64,000 nucleotides of DNA, taken from contig NZ_WNXX01000003.1 in assembly GCF_009733795.1 (NCBI RefSeq), forward strand, positions 1 to 64,000, in the 5' to 3' direction. The notes under the pieces are model-generated. The model ran no database searches. It saw nothing but the letters and a program-made list of their open reading frames with translations, and was not told where the DNA came from. This document shows positions 8,757-15,420 of the stretch, piece after piece (position 1 is the first letter of the stretch; each line of letters opens with the position of its first letter). Source of the DNA: Actinotalea caeni (GTDB lineage Bacteria; Actinomycetota; Actinomycetes; Actinomycetales; Beutenbergiaceae). Both the position numbers and the translations under genes were made by a program.

Positions 8757-9232
8757 GCTCCGACGACGACGGGCTGTACCGCGGCCGGCCCGAGACCGAG
8801 AACCAGCGACTCGACCGGAACTGGGCCGAGATCCTGCAGGAGCTGCGGGTGGCGCTGACGGGCACGCAGCTCGTCAGCGGCTTCCTGCTGGCCGTCGCCT
8901 TCCAGCAGCGCTTCGGCGAGCTCGACCGCTACGAGCTGGTCGTCTACCTGTCGCTCGTGGCGCTCGCCGCGCTCGCGACCGCGGTCGGCCTGGCCCCGGT
9001 CGTGCTGCACCGCGCGCTGTTCCGCAAGCTCGAGAAGGAGCGGGTGGTGCGGCTCGGCAACCGCTACCTGACGGCGACCGCGATCCTCGTGGCGGTCCTC
9101 GCCGTCGGCGTCAGCCACCTCATCTTCGACTTCGTCGTCGGCCGCGGCGCCGGCGTCGTCGCCGCCGTGCTCACCCTGGTCGCCGTGCTCGCGCTGTGGG
9201 TGCTGCCGCTGACCCTGCGGGCGCGGCGCTAG
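8753..9232 (+). CDS. DUF6328-like membrane protein, apparent CTG start
   Basis: A 159-residue protein with a polar N-terminus (ETENQRLDRNWAEILQELRV) and four hydrophobic segments (about residues 40-60, 65-85, 105-125 and 135-155). It matches the DUF6328 layout of actinobacterial membrane proteins of unknown function. No ATG, GTG or TTG precedes the conserved N-terminal region in frame. The best start is CTG at 8753, five bases after GGAG and overlapping the previous stop as CTGA, mimicking the ATGA/GTGA coupling used elsewhere here. Starting at the later GTG would cut into the conserved region. Its stop TAG is part of the next gene's -10 hexamer. Confidence 0.7.
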   Translation: MSSDDDGLYRGRPETENQRLDRNWAEILQELRVALTGTQLVSGFLLAVAFQQRFGELDRYELVVYLSLVALAALATAVGLAPVVLHRALFRKLEKERVVRLGNRYLTATAILVAVLAVGVSHLIFDFVVGRGAGVVAAVLTLVAVLALWVLPLTLRARR

Positions 9233-9235
9233 CCT
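9230..9235 (+). promoter_or_regulatory. -10 element (TAGCCT) before the DUF3515 lipoprotein gene
   Basis: TAGCCT ends seven bases before a GTG start with no Shine-Dalgarno. The TAG is also the stop codon of the upstream gene. Confidence 0.4.
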
Positions 9236-9242
9236 CGACGTC

Positions 9243-9716
9243 GTGTCCGAGGCATGGGTGCGGCCGCTGGCCGCGACGATCGTCGGTGCCCTGGCGCTGG
9301 GGCTCGCCTCCTGCGCGCGGCCGGTCGGCGTGGAGCCGGCGCCGAGCGCGAGCGACCCGGTGTGCGCGGAGCTGCTGCAGCGGCTGCCCGAGGAGCTGGT
9401 CGACGAGCCGCGCCGGTCGACGACGAGCCAGTCCTCGCGCGCCTGGGGCGGCGAGGAGCCGATCGTGCTGCGCTGCGGGGTGACGCCGCCCGGCCCGACC
9501 ACCGACCCCTGCGTGACGATCCCGGACACCTCCGGCGAGAACCCCGTCGACTGGGTGGCGAACCCCGACACGAGCAACGGGCTGCGGGTCTTCACCAGCT
9601 ACGGGCGCACCCCGGCCGTCGAGGTCGTGGTGCCGGCCCGCTACCCGGGCGACGCGGTGCTCGCCGAGCTGGCCGGCGCCGTCGCACCGCTCCCGCAGGA
9701 CGGGGAGTGCCTCTAG
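9243..9716 (+). CDS. DUF3515-family lipoprotein
   Basis: A 157-residue secreted lipoprotein. A short signal peptide (AATIVGALALGLASC) ends in a lipobox with Cys24. The mature part has cysteines near PVCAEL, VLRCGVTP, TDPCVTIP and GECL, consistent with disulfides, and the DUF3515 trait of a conserved RxYGRTPAVEVVVP-like stretch. DUF3515 genes are commonly found beside ddl and thiL in actinobacteria, as here, and a link to peptidoglycan precursor metabolism has been inferred from this context only. It converges on ddl with a four-base overlap of the stop codons. Confidence 0.75.
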   Translation: MSEAWVRPLAATIVGALALGLASCARPVGVEPAPSASDPVCAELLQRLPEELVDEPRRSTTSQSSRAWGGEEPIVLRCGVTPPGPTTDPCVTIPDTSGENPVDWVANPDTSNGLRVFTSYGRTPAVEVVVPARYPGDAVLAELAGAVAPLPQDGECL

Positions 9717-10819
9717 CGCAGCCCCACGGGACGCTCGCGCGCGAGCTCGATCAGCTCGGTGAGGAGGTCGGTGTAGCTGAGCCCCTCGGCCTGCCAGAGC
9801 ATCGGGTACATCGAGTACGGCGTGAAGCCGGGCATCGTGTTGATCTCGTTGACGACGACGTCGCCGTCGGTCGTGTAGAAGAAGTCGACGCGGCCGAGGC
9901 CCTCGCACCCGAGCGCCTCGAACGTCGCCGCTGCCAGGTGCCGCATGCGACGCGCGACCTCCGGCGGCACGTCGGCGGGGATCCGGATGTCGAGGTGCTC
10001 GGCGTCGAAGTACTTGGCCTCGTAGTCGTAGAACGGGTGCTCGCTGCCGACGACGATCTCGCCGAGGCCGCTGGTGCGGGGCGGCTCGTCGCCGCGACCT
10101 GCGAGCACGGCGCACTCGATCTCCCGGCCGGCGATGCCGGCCTCGACGAGCACCTTGGGGTCGTGGCGCTGCGCCTCCTCGACTGCGGCCGGCAGGTCCG
10201 CGAGGTCGTCCACGCGGACGATCCCGATCGACGACCCGGCCCGTGCCGGCTTGACGAAGACCGGCAGGCCGAGCTCGGCGACGGCCGCGATCGCGCCGTC
10301 GCGGTCGGTGCGCCAGCGGCGCGGGGTGATCGGCACGTACGGCCCGACGGGGATGCCGGCCTCTGCGAGCACGACCTTCATGAAGTGCTTGTCCATGCCC
10401 ACCGCCGAGGCGAGCACGCCCGAGCCGACGTAGGTGACGCCGGCGAGCTCGAGCAGGCCCTGGATCGTGCCGTCCTCGCCGAACGGCCCGTGCAGCAGCG
10501 GCAGCACGACGTCGACGTCGCCCAGCTCGGTGGGCGGCTGCGCGGGGTCGGTGACGGCGAGCGCACCCGCGGCGCCCATCGGCAGCACGACCTCCTGGCC
10601 GTCGGCGGCGGTCACCTCGGGCAGCCGGCCGGGCGTGATCGACCAGCGGTCGGGGTCGTCGGCGGCGACCACCCAGCGCCCCTCCTGCGTGACCCCGACC
10701 GGCACCACGTCGTAACGGTCGCGGTCGATCGCGGCCAGCACGCCCGCGGCGGTCGCGCAGCTGATGGCGTGCTCGGAGCTCTTCCCGCCGAACACGACGG
10801 CAACCCTGGTCCTGGTCAT
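9713..10819 (-). CDS. ddl: D-alanine--D-alanine ligase
   Basis: Ddl joins two D-alanines with ATP for the peptidoglycan stem peptide. The 368-residue ATP-grasp protein starts with VVFGGKSSEH (about 8-17), the N-terminal substrate motif. It continues with GMDKHFMKVVL, FVKPARAGSSIGI (ATP-grasp lysine) and ends with DFFYT, VVNEINTMPGFTPYSMYP, the metal- and substrate-binding region. All key elements are intact. A TACCCT lies eight bases before the ATG, with no clear Shine-Dalgarno, so the mRNA may be leaderless. It converges on the DUF3515 gene. Confidence 0.96.
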   Translation of the reverse strand: MTRTRVAVVFGGKSSEHAISCATAAGVLAAIDRDRYDVVPVGVTQEGRWVVAADDPDRWSITPGRLPEVTAADGQEVVLPMGAAGALAVTDPAQPPTELGDVDVVLPLLHGPFGEDGTIQGLLELAGVTYVGSGVLASAVGMDKHFMKVVLAEAGIPVGPYVPITPRRWRTDRDGAIAAVAELGLPVFVKPARAGSSIGIVRVDDLADLPAAVEEAQRHDPKVLVEAGIAGREIECAVLAGRGDEPPRTSGLGEIVVGSEHPFYDYEAKYFDAEHLDIRIPADVPPEVARRMRHLAAATFEALGCEGLGRVDFFYTTDGDVVVNEINTMPGFTPYSMYPMLWQAEGLSYTDLLTELIELARERPVGLR

Positions 10820-10827
10820 CGTCGGTC

Positions 10828-10833
10828 AGGGTA
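10828..10833 (-). promoter_or_regulatory. -10 element (TACCCT) before ddl
   Basis: TACCCT matches TANNNT and ends eight bases before the ddl ATG. No -35 is evident. Confidence 0.35.
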
Positions 10834-10869
10834 CCCGCGGCGACCGGTTCCTCCCGGGACGTGCGCCGG

Positions 10870-11710
10870 CTAGCGCCGCCAGAGGTCCTCGGGACGGGCG
10901 CCGGGACGGAAACCGGCGGCCTCGACCATGGCGACCGCCTCGCCGGAGCGCACGCCGAGGGCGTCGGGCACGTGGGCGTCGCTCGCGAACGACACCGCGC
11001 GGCCACCCTCCTCGGCCCACCAGCGCGGCATCCACGGCTGCAGGAGCGCGGCGCTCATCTCCAGCGCGCGACCGCTGCGCGCGATCGCGCGCATCGCCTG
11101 CCGGAAGCCGTCCTCGAACCGTGTCACGTCGAACGCCCCGGCACGCGCCGTGGGCCAGCTGCGCACCGCGTAGTCGAGGTGGGCGACGACGTCGAAGCGC
11201 GTGCCGCTGCCCGCCATCACGACCATCTCCTCGAGATAGGCGTGGACGACGTCGGCGGGGTCGTGGTCCTCGTACAGCCCCCGCGGCTCGGCGCGCTCCT
11301 CGCCGACCGGGAGCGTGTGCAGCGACCCGACCACGCGGTCGAGGGTGCGGAGGTCGACGGTGCCGGCGACGTCGCCGACGAGGTGCGGCTGCCCGAGCTC
11401 GACACCGGTGAGGACCCGCAGCTGCGGGTACGCCGCCCGGCACCGGTCGACGGCGGCGAGATAGCCGTCGATCTCGAGCGGCGGTGGCCGCAGCCGCCCG
11501 TCGTGCACGAGCGCGGGGAACCGTCGCGCGTCCTCCGAGCCCGCGAGCCAGCCCCTCGACGTCGAGGTGGTCGGTGACGGCGAGCGCGGGCAGGCCGATC
11601 TCGACGGCACGGGCGCAGGTGCGCGCCATCGTGCCCGCGGCCGCCGACCGCGGGCCGCCGGTGTCCCAGGACCACTCGCTGTGCACGTGGCTGTCGCTCG
11701 GCATCGCCAT
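10870..11710 (-). pseudogene. PHP-domain phosphoesterase (histidinol-phosphatase-like), frameshifted
   Basis: The two halves lie in different frames. From the ATG at 11710 the N-terminal part reads PSDSHVHSEWSWDTGG and LAVTDHLDVEG, the first PHP metal motifs (HxH, TDH). From about 11555 the other frame continues GWLAGSEDARRFPALVHDGR, then GSLHTLP, VVAHLDY and FASDAHVPDALG. Removing one base from the CCCC run at 11552-11555 restores a single product of about 279 residues with every metal ligand present. The reading frame therefore carries one extra base, by mutation or sequencing error; decay beyond it is absent. An intact form would be a metal-dependent phosphoesterase, perhaps histidinol phosphatase. 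Confidence 0.75.
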
Positions 11711-11819
11711 CCCGCCATCGTGCCGCGCGGGACCGAGGCCCGTCAGGGCCCCGGGCACCGCGCCGTCTCAGGTCCGCCGCCGACCCGCTCCGGTGGCCGT
11801 GGCAGGCGTACCGCGGTCG

Positions 11820-11825
11820 TACCCT
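11820..11825 (+). promoter_or_regulatory. -10 element (TACCCT) before the PLP enzyme gene
   Basis: TACCCT ends seven bases before the GTG start at 11833. No Shine-Dalgarno is present, so a leaderless transcript is likely. Confidence 0.4.
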
Positions 11826-11832
11826 CGTCTGC

Positions 11833-12993
11833 GTGACCGACGCGACGCACCTCAGGCCGGACTCCCTCGTCGTCGCCGCGGGGCGTCCGCCGCGCGTGCC
11901 CGGTGCACCGGTCAACCCGCCCGTCGTGCTGTCGTCGACCTACGTCGGGGTCGACACCCCCGGCCCGGACGACCTCCTGTACGCGCGCTACGACACCGAG
12001 ACGTGGCGGCCGCTGGAGGACGCGATCGGCGCGCTCGAGGGGTCCCACCGGCGCGCCCTGGCGTTCGCCTCGGGCATGGCCGCGATCAGCGCGACGCTCG
12101 CCGTCGTGCCGCAGGGCGGCACGCTCGTGCTGCCGCGCCACTCCTACAACGTGACCCTCGTCGCCGCCCGGGCGCACGCCGAGCAGCGCGGGCTGCGGCT
12201 CGTCGAGGTGGACATCGCCGACACCGACGCGGTGCTGGCAGCGCTCGCCGACGCCGGGCAGACCCCGGTGCTGTGGCTGGAGTCCCCCACCAACCCCATG
12301 CTCGAGATCGCGGACATCCCCGCGCTGGTGGCGGCCGCGCACGAGCGCGGCGGACTGGTCGTCGCCGACAACACCTTCGCCACGCCGCTGGCGCAGCGAC
12401 CGCTGGCGCTGGGCGCGGACGTCGTCGTGCACTCGGTCACCAAGTACCTCGCCGGGCACTCTGACGTCGTGCTCGGCGCCGTCGTGGCCGACGACGAGCG
12501 GCTCTGGACGACGATCAAGACCCAGCGCGATGTGCACGGCGGCATCCCGGGCCCGTGGGAGTCCTGGCTCGCGCTGCGCGGGCTGCGCACCCTCGCGCTG
12601 CGGGTGCAGCGCTCGCAGGCCAGCGCGCTCGAGCTCGCACGCCGGCTGGAGGGCCACGAGCACGTGCTCGAGGTGCGCCACCCGGGACTGCCCAGCCACC
12701 CGCAGCACGAGCGCGCACGTGACCAGATGAGCGGGTTCGGGTCGATCCTCACGCTGCGTCCGCACGGCGGGCCGGCGGCAGCCGCGGCCGTCGCGGCGAA
12801 CGTGCGGCTGTGGGTCCCCGGCACCAGCCTCGGCGGCGTCGAGTCGCTGATCGAGCGCCGTCGCCGGCTGCCCGCCGAGCCGGCGACCGTCCCCGAGGAC
12901 CTGCTGCGCCTGTCGGTCGGCATCGAGGACGTCGAGGACCTGGCGGCGGACCTGCTCGCCGCGCTCGAGGCCGCGGCCCGGGCGACGGCGTGA
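11833..12993 (+). CDS. Cys/Met metabolism PLP-dependent enzyme (cystathionine gamma-synthase-like)
   Basis: A 386-residue fold-type I PLP enzyme of the transsulfuration family, which makes or breaks C-S bonds of cystathionine, homocysteine or methionine. Visible landmarks are FASGMAAISA, LWLESPTNPML, VVADNTFATP and the PLP lysine in SVTKYLAGHSD (Lys204). The C-terminus has WVPGTSLGGVESLIE, as in the family. The loop that usually reads YxRxxNPT is YARYDTETW here, so the NP pair is missing and the exact reaction is uncertain. Its stop overlaps the start of the methyltransferase-like gene (GTGA). Confidence 0.85.
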   Translation: MTDATHLRPDSLVVAAGRPPRVPGAPVNPPVVLSSTYVGVDTPGPDDLLYARYDTETWRPLEDAIGALEGSHRRALAFASGMAAISATLAVVPQGGTLVLPRHSYNVTLVAARAHAEQRGLRLVEVDIADTDAVLAALADAGQTPVLWLESPTNPMLEIADIPALVAAAHERGGLVVADNTFATPLAQRPLALGADVVVHSVTKYLAGHSDVVLGAVVADDERLWTTIKTQRDVHGGIPGPWESWLALRGLRTLALRVQRSQASALELARRLEGHEHVLEVRHPGLPSHPQHERARDQMSGFGSILTLRPHGGPAAAAAVAANVRLWVPGTSLGGVESLIERRRRLPAEPATVPEDLLRLSVGIEDVEDLAADLLAALEAAARATA

Positions 12994-13667
12994 CGCTGCC
13001 GGACCGCATCGAGGCGACGCTCGCCGAGCTGGCGCGCGAGCGGCACCCGGACGCCGACGAGGACGTCCACTTCACCGAGGGTCTCGCGCGCACCGCGATC
13101 GAGGCGCTCACCGAGCCCGGCGAGGTGGTGCTGGACCCGTTCGCCGGCTACGGCACCACGCTGGCGGTCGCGTCCCGCCTCGGGCGACGCGCGGTCGGCG
13201 TCGAGCTGCTGCCCGAGCGGGTCGCGGCGATCCGCGACCGGGTGCCTGACGCCGTCGTCGTCGAGGGCGACGCGCGCGGCCTGGGCTCGCTGACGACCGC
13301 CGACGGCGAGCCCCTCGCCGCCCCCGGCACGGTCGCGCTGGTGCTCACCTCGCCGCCGTACATGACCGCGAACGACCACCCTGCGAACCCGCTGACGGCC
13401 TACGAGACCGACGACGGCGACTACCGCACCTACCTGCGCGAGCTCGCGCTCGTCGTCGCCCAGGTCCGCGCGCTGCTGCGCCCGGGAGGCCACCTGGCGC
13501 TGTCGGTGGCCGACATCGAGCACGACGGCCACCGCACCCGGCTCGTCGACGACGTCACCGCGGCGGCGGCCCGGGTGCTGGAGCCGGTCGCCTCGGTGCC
13601 GGTGACCTGGGACGCGATGCCGCACGACCTGGTCGACGACCGTCTCGTCGTGTTGCGCCGGGCCTGA
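12990..13667 (+). CDS. SAM-dependent methyltransferase with DNA-methylase-like motifs
   Basis: A 225-residue Rossmann methyltransferase. Motif I is LDPFAGYGTT (48-57), motif II GVEL (70-73) and the catalytic motif IV is TSPPY (120-124), which marks amino-group methylation of DNA or RNA bases. The motifs run I then IV, opposite to the beta-class DNA methylases that DPFAGxGTT otherwise recalls, and there is no room for a target-recognition domain. Neighbours include no endonuclease. It could be an RNA (TRM11-like) or orphan DNA methylase. It is translationally coupled to the PLP enzyme by a GTGA overlap. Confidence 0.7.
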   Translation: MTLPDRIEATLAELARERHPDADEDVHFTEGLARTAIEALTEPGEVVLDPFAGYGTTLAVASRLGRRAVGVELLPERVAAIRDRVPDAVVVEGDARGLGSLTTADGEPLAAPGTVALVLTSPPYMTANDHPANPLTAYETDDGDYRTYLRELALVVAQVRALLRPGGHLALSVADIEHDGHRTRLVDDVTAAAARVLEPVASVPVTWDAMPHDLVDDRLVVLRRA

Positions 13668-13682
13668 GCGCACCCGGCGACC

Positions 13683-13688
13683 TACCCT
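13683..13688 (+). promoter_or_regulatory. Candidate -10 element (TACCCT) for the AMIN-like lipoprotein gene
   Basis: TANNNT match 25 bases before the ATG; the leader would carry the AGGAGG ribosome-binding site at 13704-13709. Confidence 0.3.
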
Positions 13689-13713
13689 GGGTGGACCGAC
13701 CCCAGGAGGAGTC

Positions 13714-14361
13714 ATGCGACGCACGACCGCCCTGATCTCGCTGGCCGCGGCGGCTGCGCTGCTCGCGGGCTGCGCCGACGGGGCCGGTGACGACCCCACG
13801 TCGGAGGAGCCGACGAGCGAGGCACCGACCACGGAGCCCGCCACCGAGGAGCCGACGGAGGAGCCGAGCACCGAGGAGCCCACCGCGGAGACGCCGTCCG
13901 ACGAGGCGGTGGACGGTCCGGCGTTCCCCGACTCCACCGCGGAGCAGACCTCCGACCAGACCGCCGCCGCGCTGCTGCTCGTCGACGTCCGGGTGGCCGC
14001 GCACCCCGGCTACGACCGGCTGGTGCTGGAGTTCGAGGGCGAGGGCGAGCCGGGCTGGCGCGTCGGCTACGTCGAGGAGGCCAGCACCCAGGGCCAGGGC
14101 GACCCGATCCAGGTCGAGGGCGACGCGCTGCTGGCGGTGACCGCGCTGCACACGATGCCCGACGACATGACGGGCTACTACGACGGTCCACGCGAGATCG
14201 ACCCCGACACCGAGGTCGTCGAGGAGGTCTTCGTCGACGGCACCTTCGAGGGCGAGACGGTCGTGGTGCTCGGCATCGACGACGGCGAGCAGCCGTTCCG
14301 CGTGTTCACGCTGACCGACCCCACCCGCCTCGTCGTCGACGTGCAGGACCCGGAGGACTGA
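13714..14361 (+). CDS. AMIN-like-domain lipoprotein
   Basis: A 215-residue surface lipoprotein. The signal peptide ends in LLAGC (Cys20). Residues 25-70 are a Thr/Glu/Pro-rich linker of EEPT-like repeats, typical of a cell-wall spacer. The C-terminal 140 residues form a beta-rich domain (YDRLVLEFEGEGEPGW, then a VVVLGIDD and FRVFTLTDPTRLVVDV ending) that fits the actinobacterial AMIN-like domain. AMIN domains bind cell-wall or envelope components; no enzymatic motif is present. The ATG is four bases after AGGAGG. The stop codon lies at the foot of a terminator hairpin. Confidence 0.75.
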   Translation: MRRTTALISLAAAAALLAGCADGAGDDPTSEEPTSEAPTTEPATEEPTEEPSTEEPTAETPSDEAVDGPAFPDSTAEQTSDQTAAALLLVDVRVAAHPGYDRLVLEFEGEGEPGWRVGYVEEASTQGQGDPIQVEGDALLAVTALHTMPDDMTGYYDGPREIDPDTEVVEEVFVDGTFEGETVVVLGIDDGEQPFRVFTLTDPTRLVVDVQDPED

Positions 14362-14377
14362 GCCCGGGCACCGGGCT
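14361..14377 (+). terminator. Hairpin at the end of the AMIN-like lipoprotein gene
   Basis: Perfect inverted repeat AGCCCGG-GCA-CCGGGCT starting on the last base of the stop codon. Confidence 0.5.
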
Positions 14378-14395
14378 ACCTCGACACCCTCGCAC

Positions 14396-14421
14396 CGCGT
14401 CCGGCCGACCGACCGGACGCG
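14396..14421 (+). terminator. Second hairpin between the lipoprotein gene and the IclR operon
   Basis: Perfect 9-bp stem (CGCGTCCGG / CCGGACGCG) with an 8-base loop. No T-tract. Confidence 0.5.
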
Positions 14422-14440
14422 CGTACTGGCACGGCCGTCC

Positions 14441-14464
14441 CGCCGGCGCCGTCTCCGGCCGGCG
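14441..14464. repeat. Third inverted repeat in the same gap
   Basis: CGCCGGC / GCCGGCG, perfect 7-bp arms with a 10-base loop, 44 bases before the -35 of the next promoter. With the two preceding hairpins it insulates the IclR operon. Confidence 0.4.
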
Positions 14465-14507
14465 ACGCACGAGCTCCGGCACCCCTCTGCTGGGAGAACC
14501 CGACCCG

Positions 14508-14536
14508 TTGACGTGCCGGCGACCCTGCCCTAGGCT
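14508..14536 (+). promoter_or_regulatory. Housekeeping-type promoter of the IclR-ABC operon
   Basis: TTGACG (14508-14513), 17-base spacer, TAGGCT (14531-14536). This is the best -35/-10 match in the window. Transcription should start near 14543, so the palindrome at 14554-14570 lies just inside the transcribed region. Confidence 0.75.
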
Positions 14537-14553
14537 CGATGTTCTCGAAGACG

Positions 14554-14570
14554 ATTCGACATTGTCGAAT
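14554..14570. promoter_or_regulatory. Perfect palindrome, likely operator for the IclR regulator
   Basis: ATTCGAC-ATT-GTCGAAT, 7-bp arms with a 3-base centre, about 11-27 bases after the predicted transcription start and 25 bases before the IclR ATG. AT-rich in a GC-rich setting. Binding here would block transcription, consistent with autorepression. Confidence 0.6.
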
Positions 14571-14595
14571 TCATCCCGATCGCGACGAGGCATCG

Positions 14596-15420
14596 ATGGC
14601 AGAGACCGGCACAGGCGCACCCGAGCGCGCGCCTTCCCCCCGCACCGCGATCCAGGCGATCGATCGTGCGATCGCGCTGCTGGACGGCGTGGCCGAGGGC
14701 GGACCGCACGGGATCTCGCTCGGTGACCTCGCCGAGCTCACGGGACTCGCGCCGTCGACGGCCCGGACGATCCTGTCCTCCCTGGTCGCGCACGGCCTGG
14801 TGGCCCAGCACGGCAGCGGCGGCCGCTACCTGCTCGGGTCGCGCTTCTTCGAGATCAACCGGCGCTTCGTCATGCACGCCGATCTCTCCTCGGTCGCCGC
14901 GCCGGTGCTCCGAGACCTCTGGGAGCGCACGAGCGAGACCGTGCACCTCGCGGTGCTGCAGGGCACCCGACGGGTCGACCTCGCGGTGCTGGTGAGCCCG
15001 CAGCTGCTGCGCGTGGACCCCACCTCGGCGGGGCACCTCGACGCCTCCGCGTCGCCGCTGTACAAGACCGCCGCGGGCAAGGTGCTCTTCGCCGGGATGT
15101 CACGGTCCGACCGCCTCGCGATGCTGCGCACGGCCGCCTGGCGCGACGACGACGCGCCGGACCCCGACGACCTGATGACCCGCATGGACGCCGTCGAGGC
15201 AGCGGGGTACGCGACCAACCTCGAGGAGGAGGCCGTCGGCGTCTGCGGCGTCGCGGCACCCGTGCGCGACCAGTCCGGACGCACGGCCGCCGCGGTCTGC
15301 CTGGGCTACCCAGCGGTCCGCCACACGGTCGACCACGCGTCCTGGCTGCGCGCGGAGGTCGTCGCCGCTGCGGCCCAGGTGTCCCGACTGCTCGGCGGCA
15401 CCGGGACGGGGGCACCGTGA
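14596..15420 (+). CDS. IclR-family transcriptional regulator of the adjacent ABC operon
   Basis: A 274-residue regulator with an N-terminal winged HTH (about 15-80; AIQAIDRAIALLDGVAEGG, LAELTGLAPSTARTILSSL) and a C-terminal IclR effector domain (SASPLYKTAAGKVLFAGM, GVAAPVRDQSGR). The ATG is five bases after GACGAGG. It is the first gene of a six-gene run in which the next gene overlaps its stop (GTGA). A strong promoter and perfect palindrome lie directly upstream, so it probably represses itself and the operon until a small-molecule ligand, presumably a substrate or breakdown product of the transported sugar, is bound. Confidence 0.88.
   Translation: MAETGTGAPERAPSPRTAIQAIDRAIALLDGVAEGGPHGISLGDLAELTGLAPSTARTILSSLVAHGLVAQHGSGGRYLLGSRFFEINRRFVMHADLSSVAAPVLRDLWERTSETVHLAVLQGTRRVDLAVLVSPQLLRVDPTSAGHLDASASPLYKTAAGKVLFAGMSRSDRLAMLRTAAWRDDDAPDPDDLMTRMDAVEAAGYATNLEEEAVGVCGVAAPVRDQSGRTAAAVCLGYPAVRHTVDHASWLRAEVVAAAAQVSRLLGGTGTGAP

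Noticed and set aside
12990-13667. Restriction-modification system
   Set aside because: No endonuclease or specificity gene adjoins, and the methylase-like protein lacks a recognition domain.
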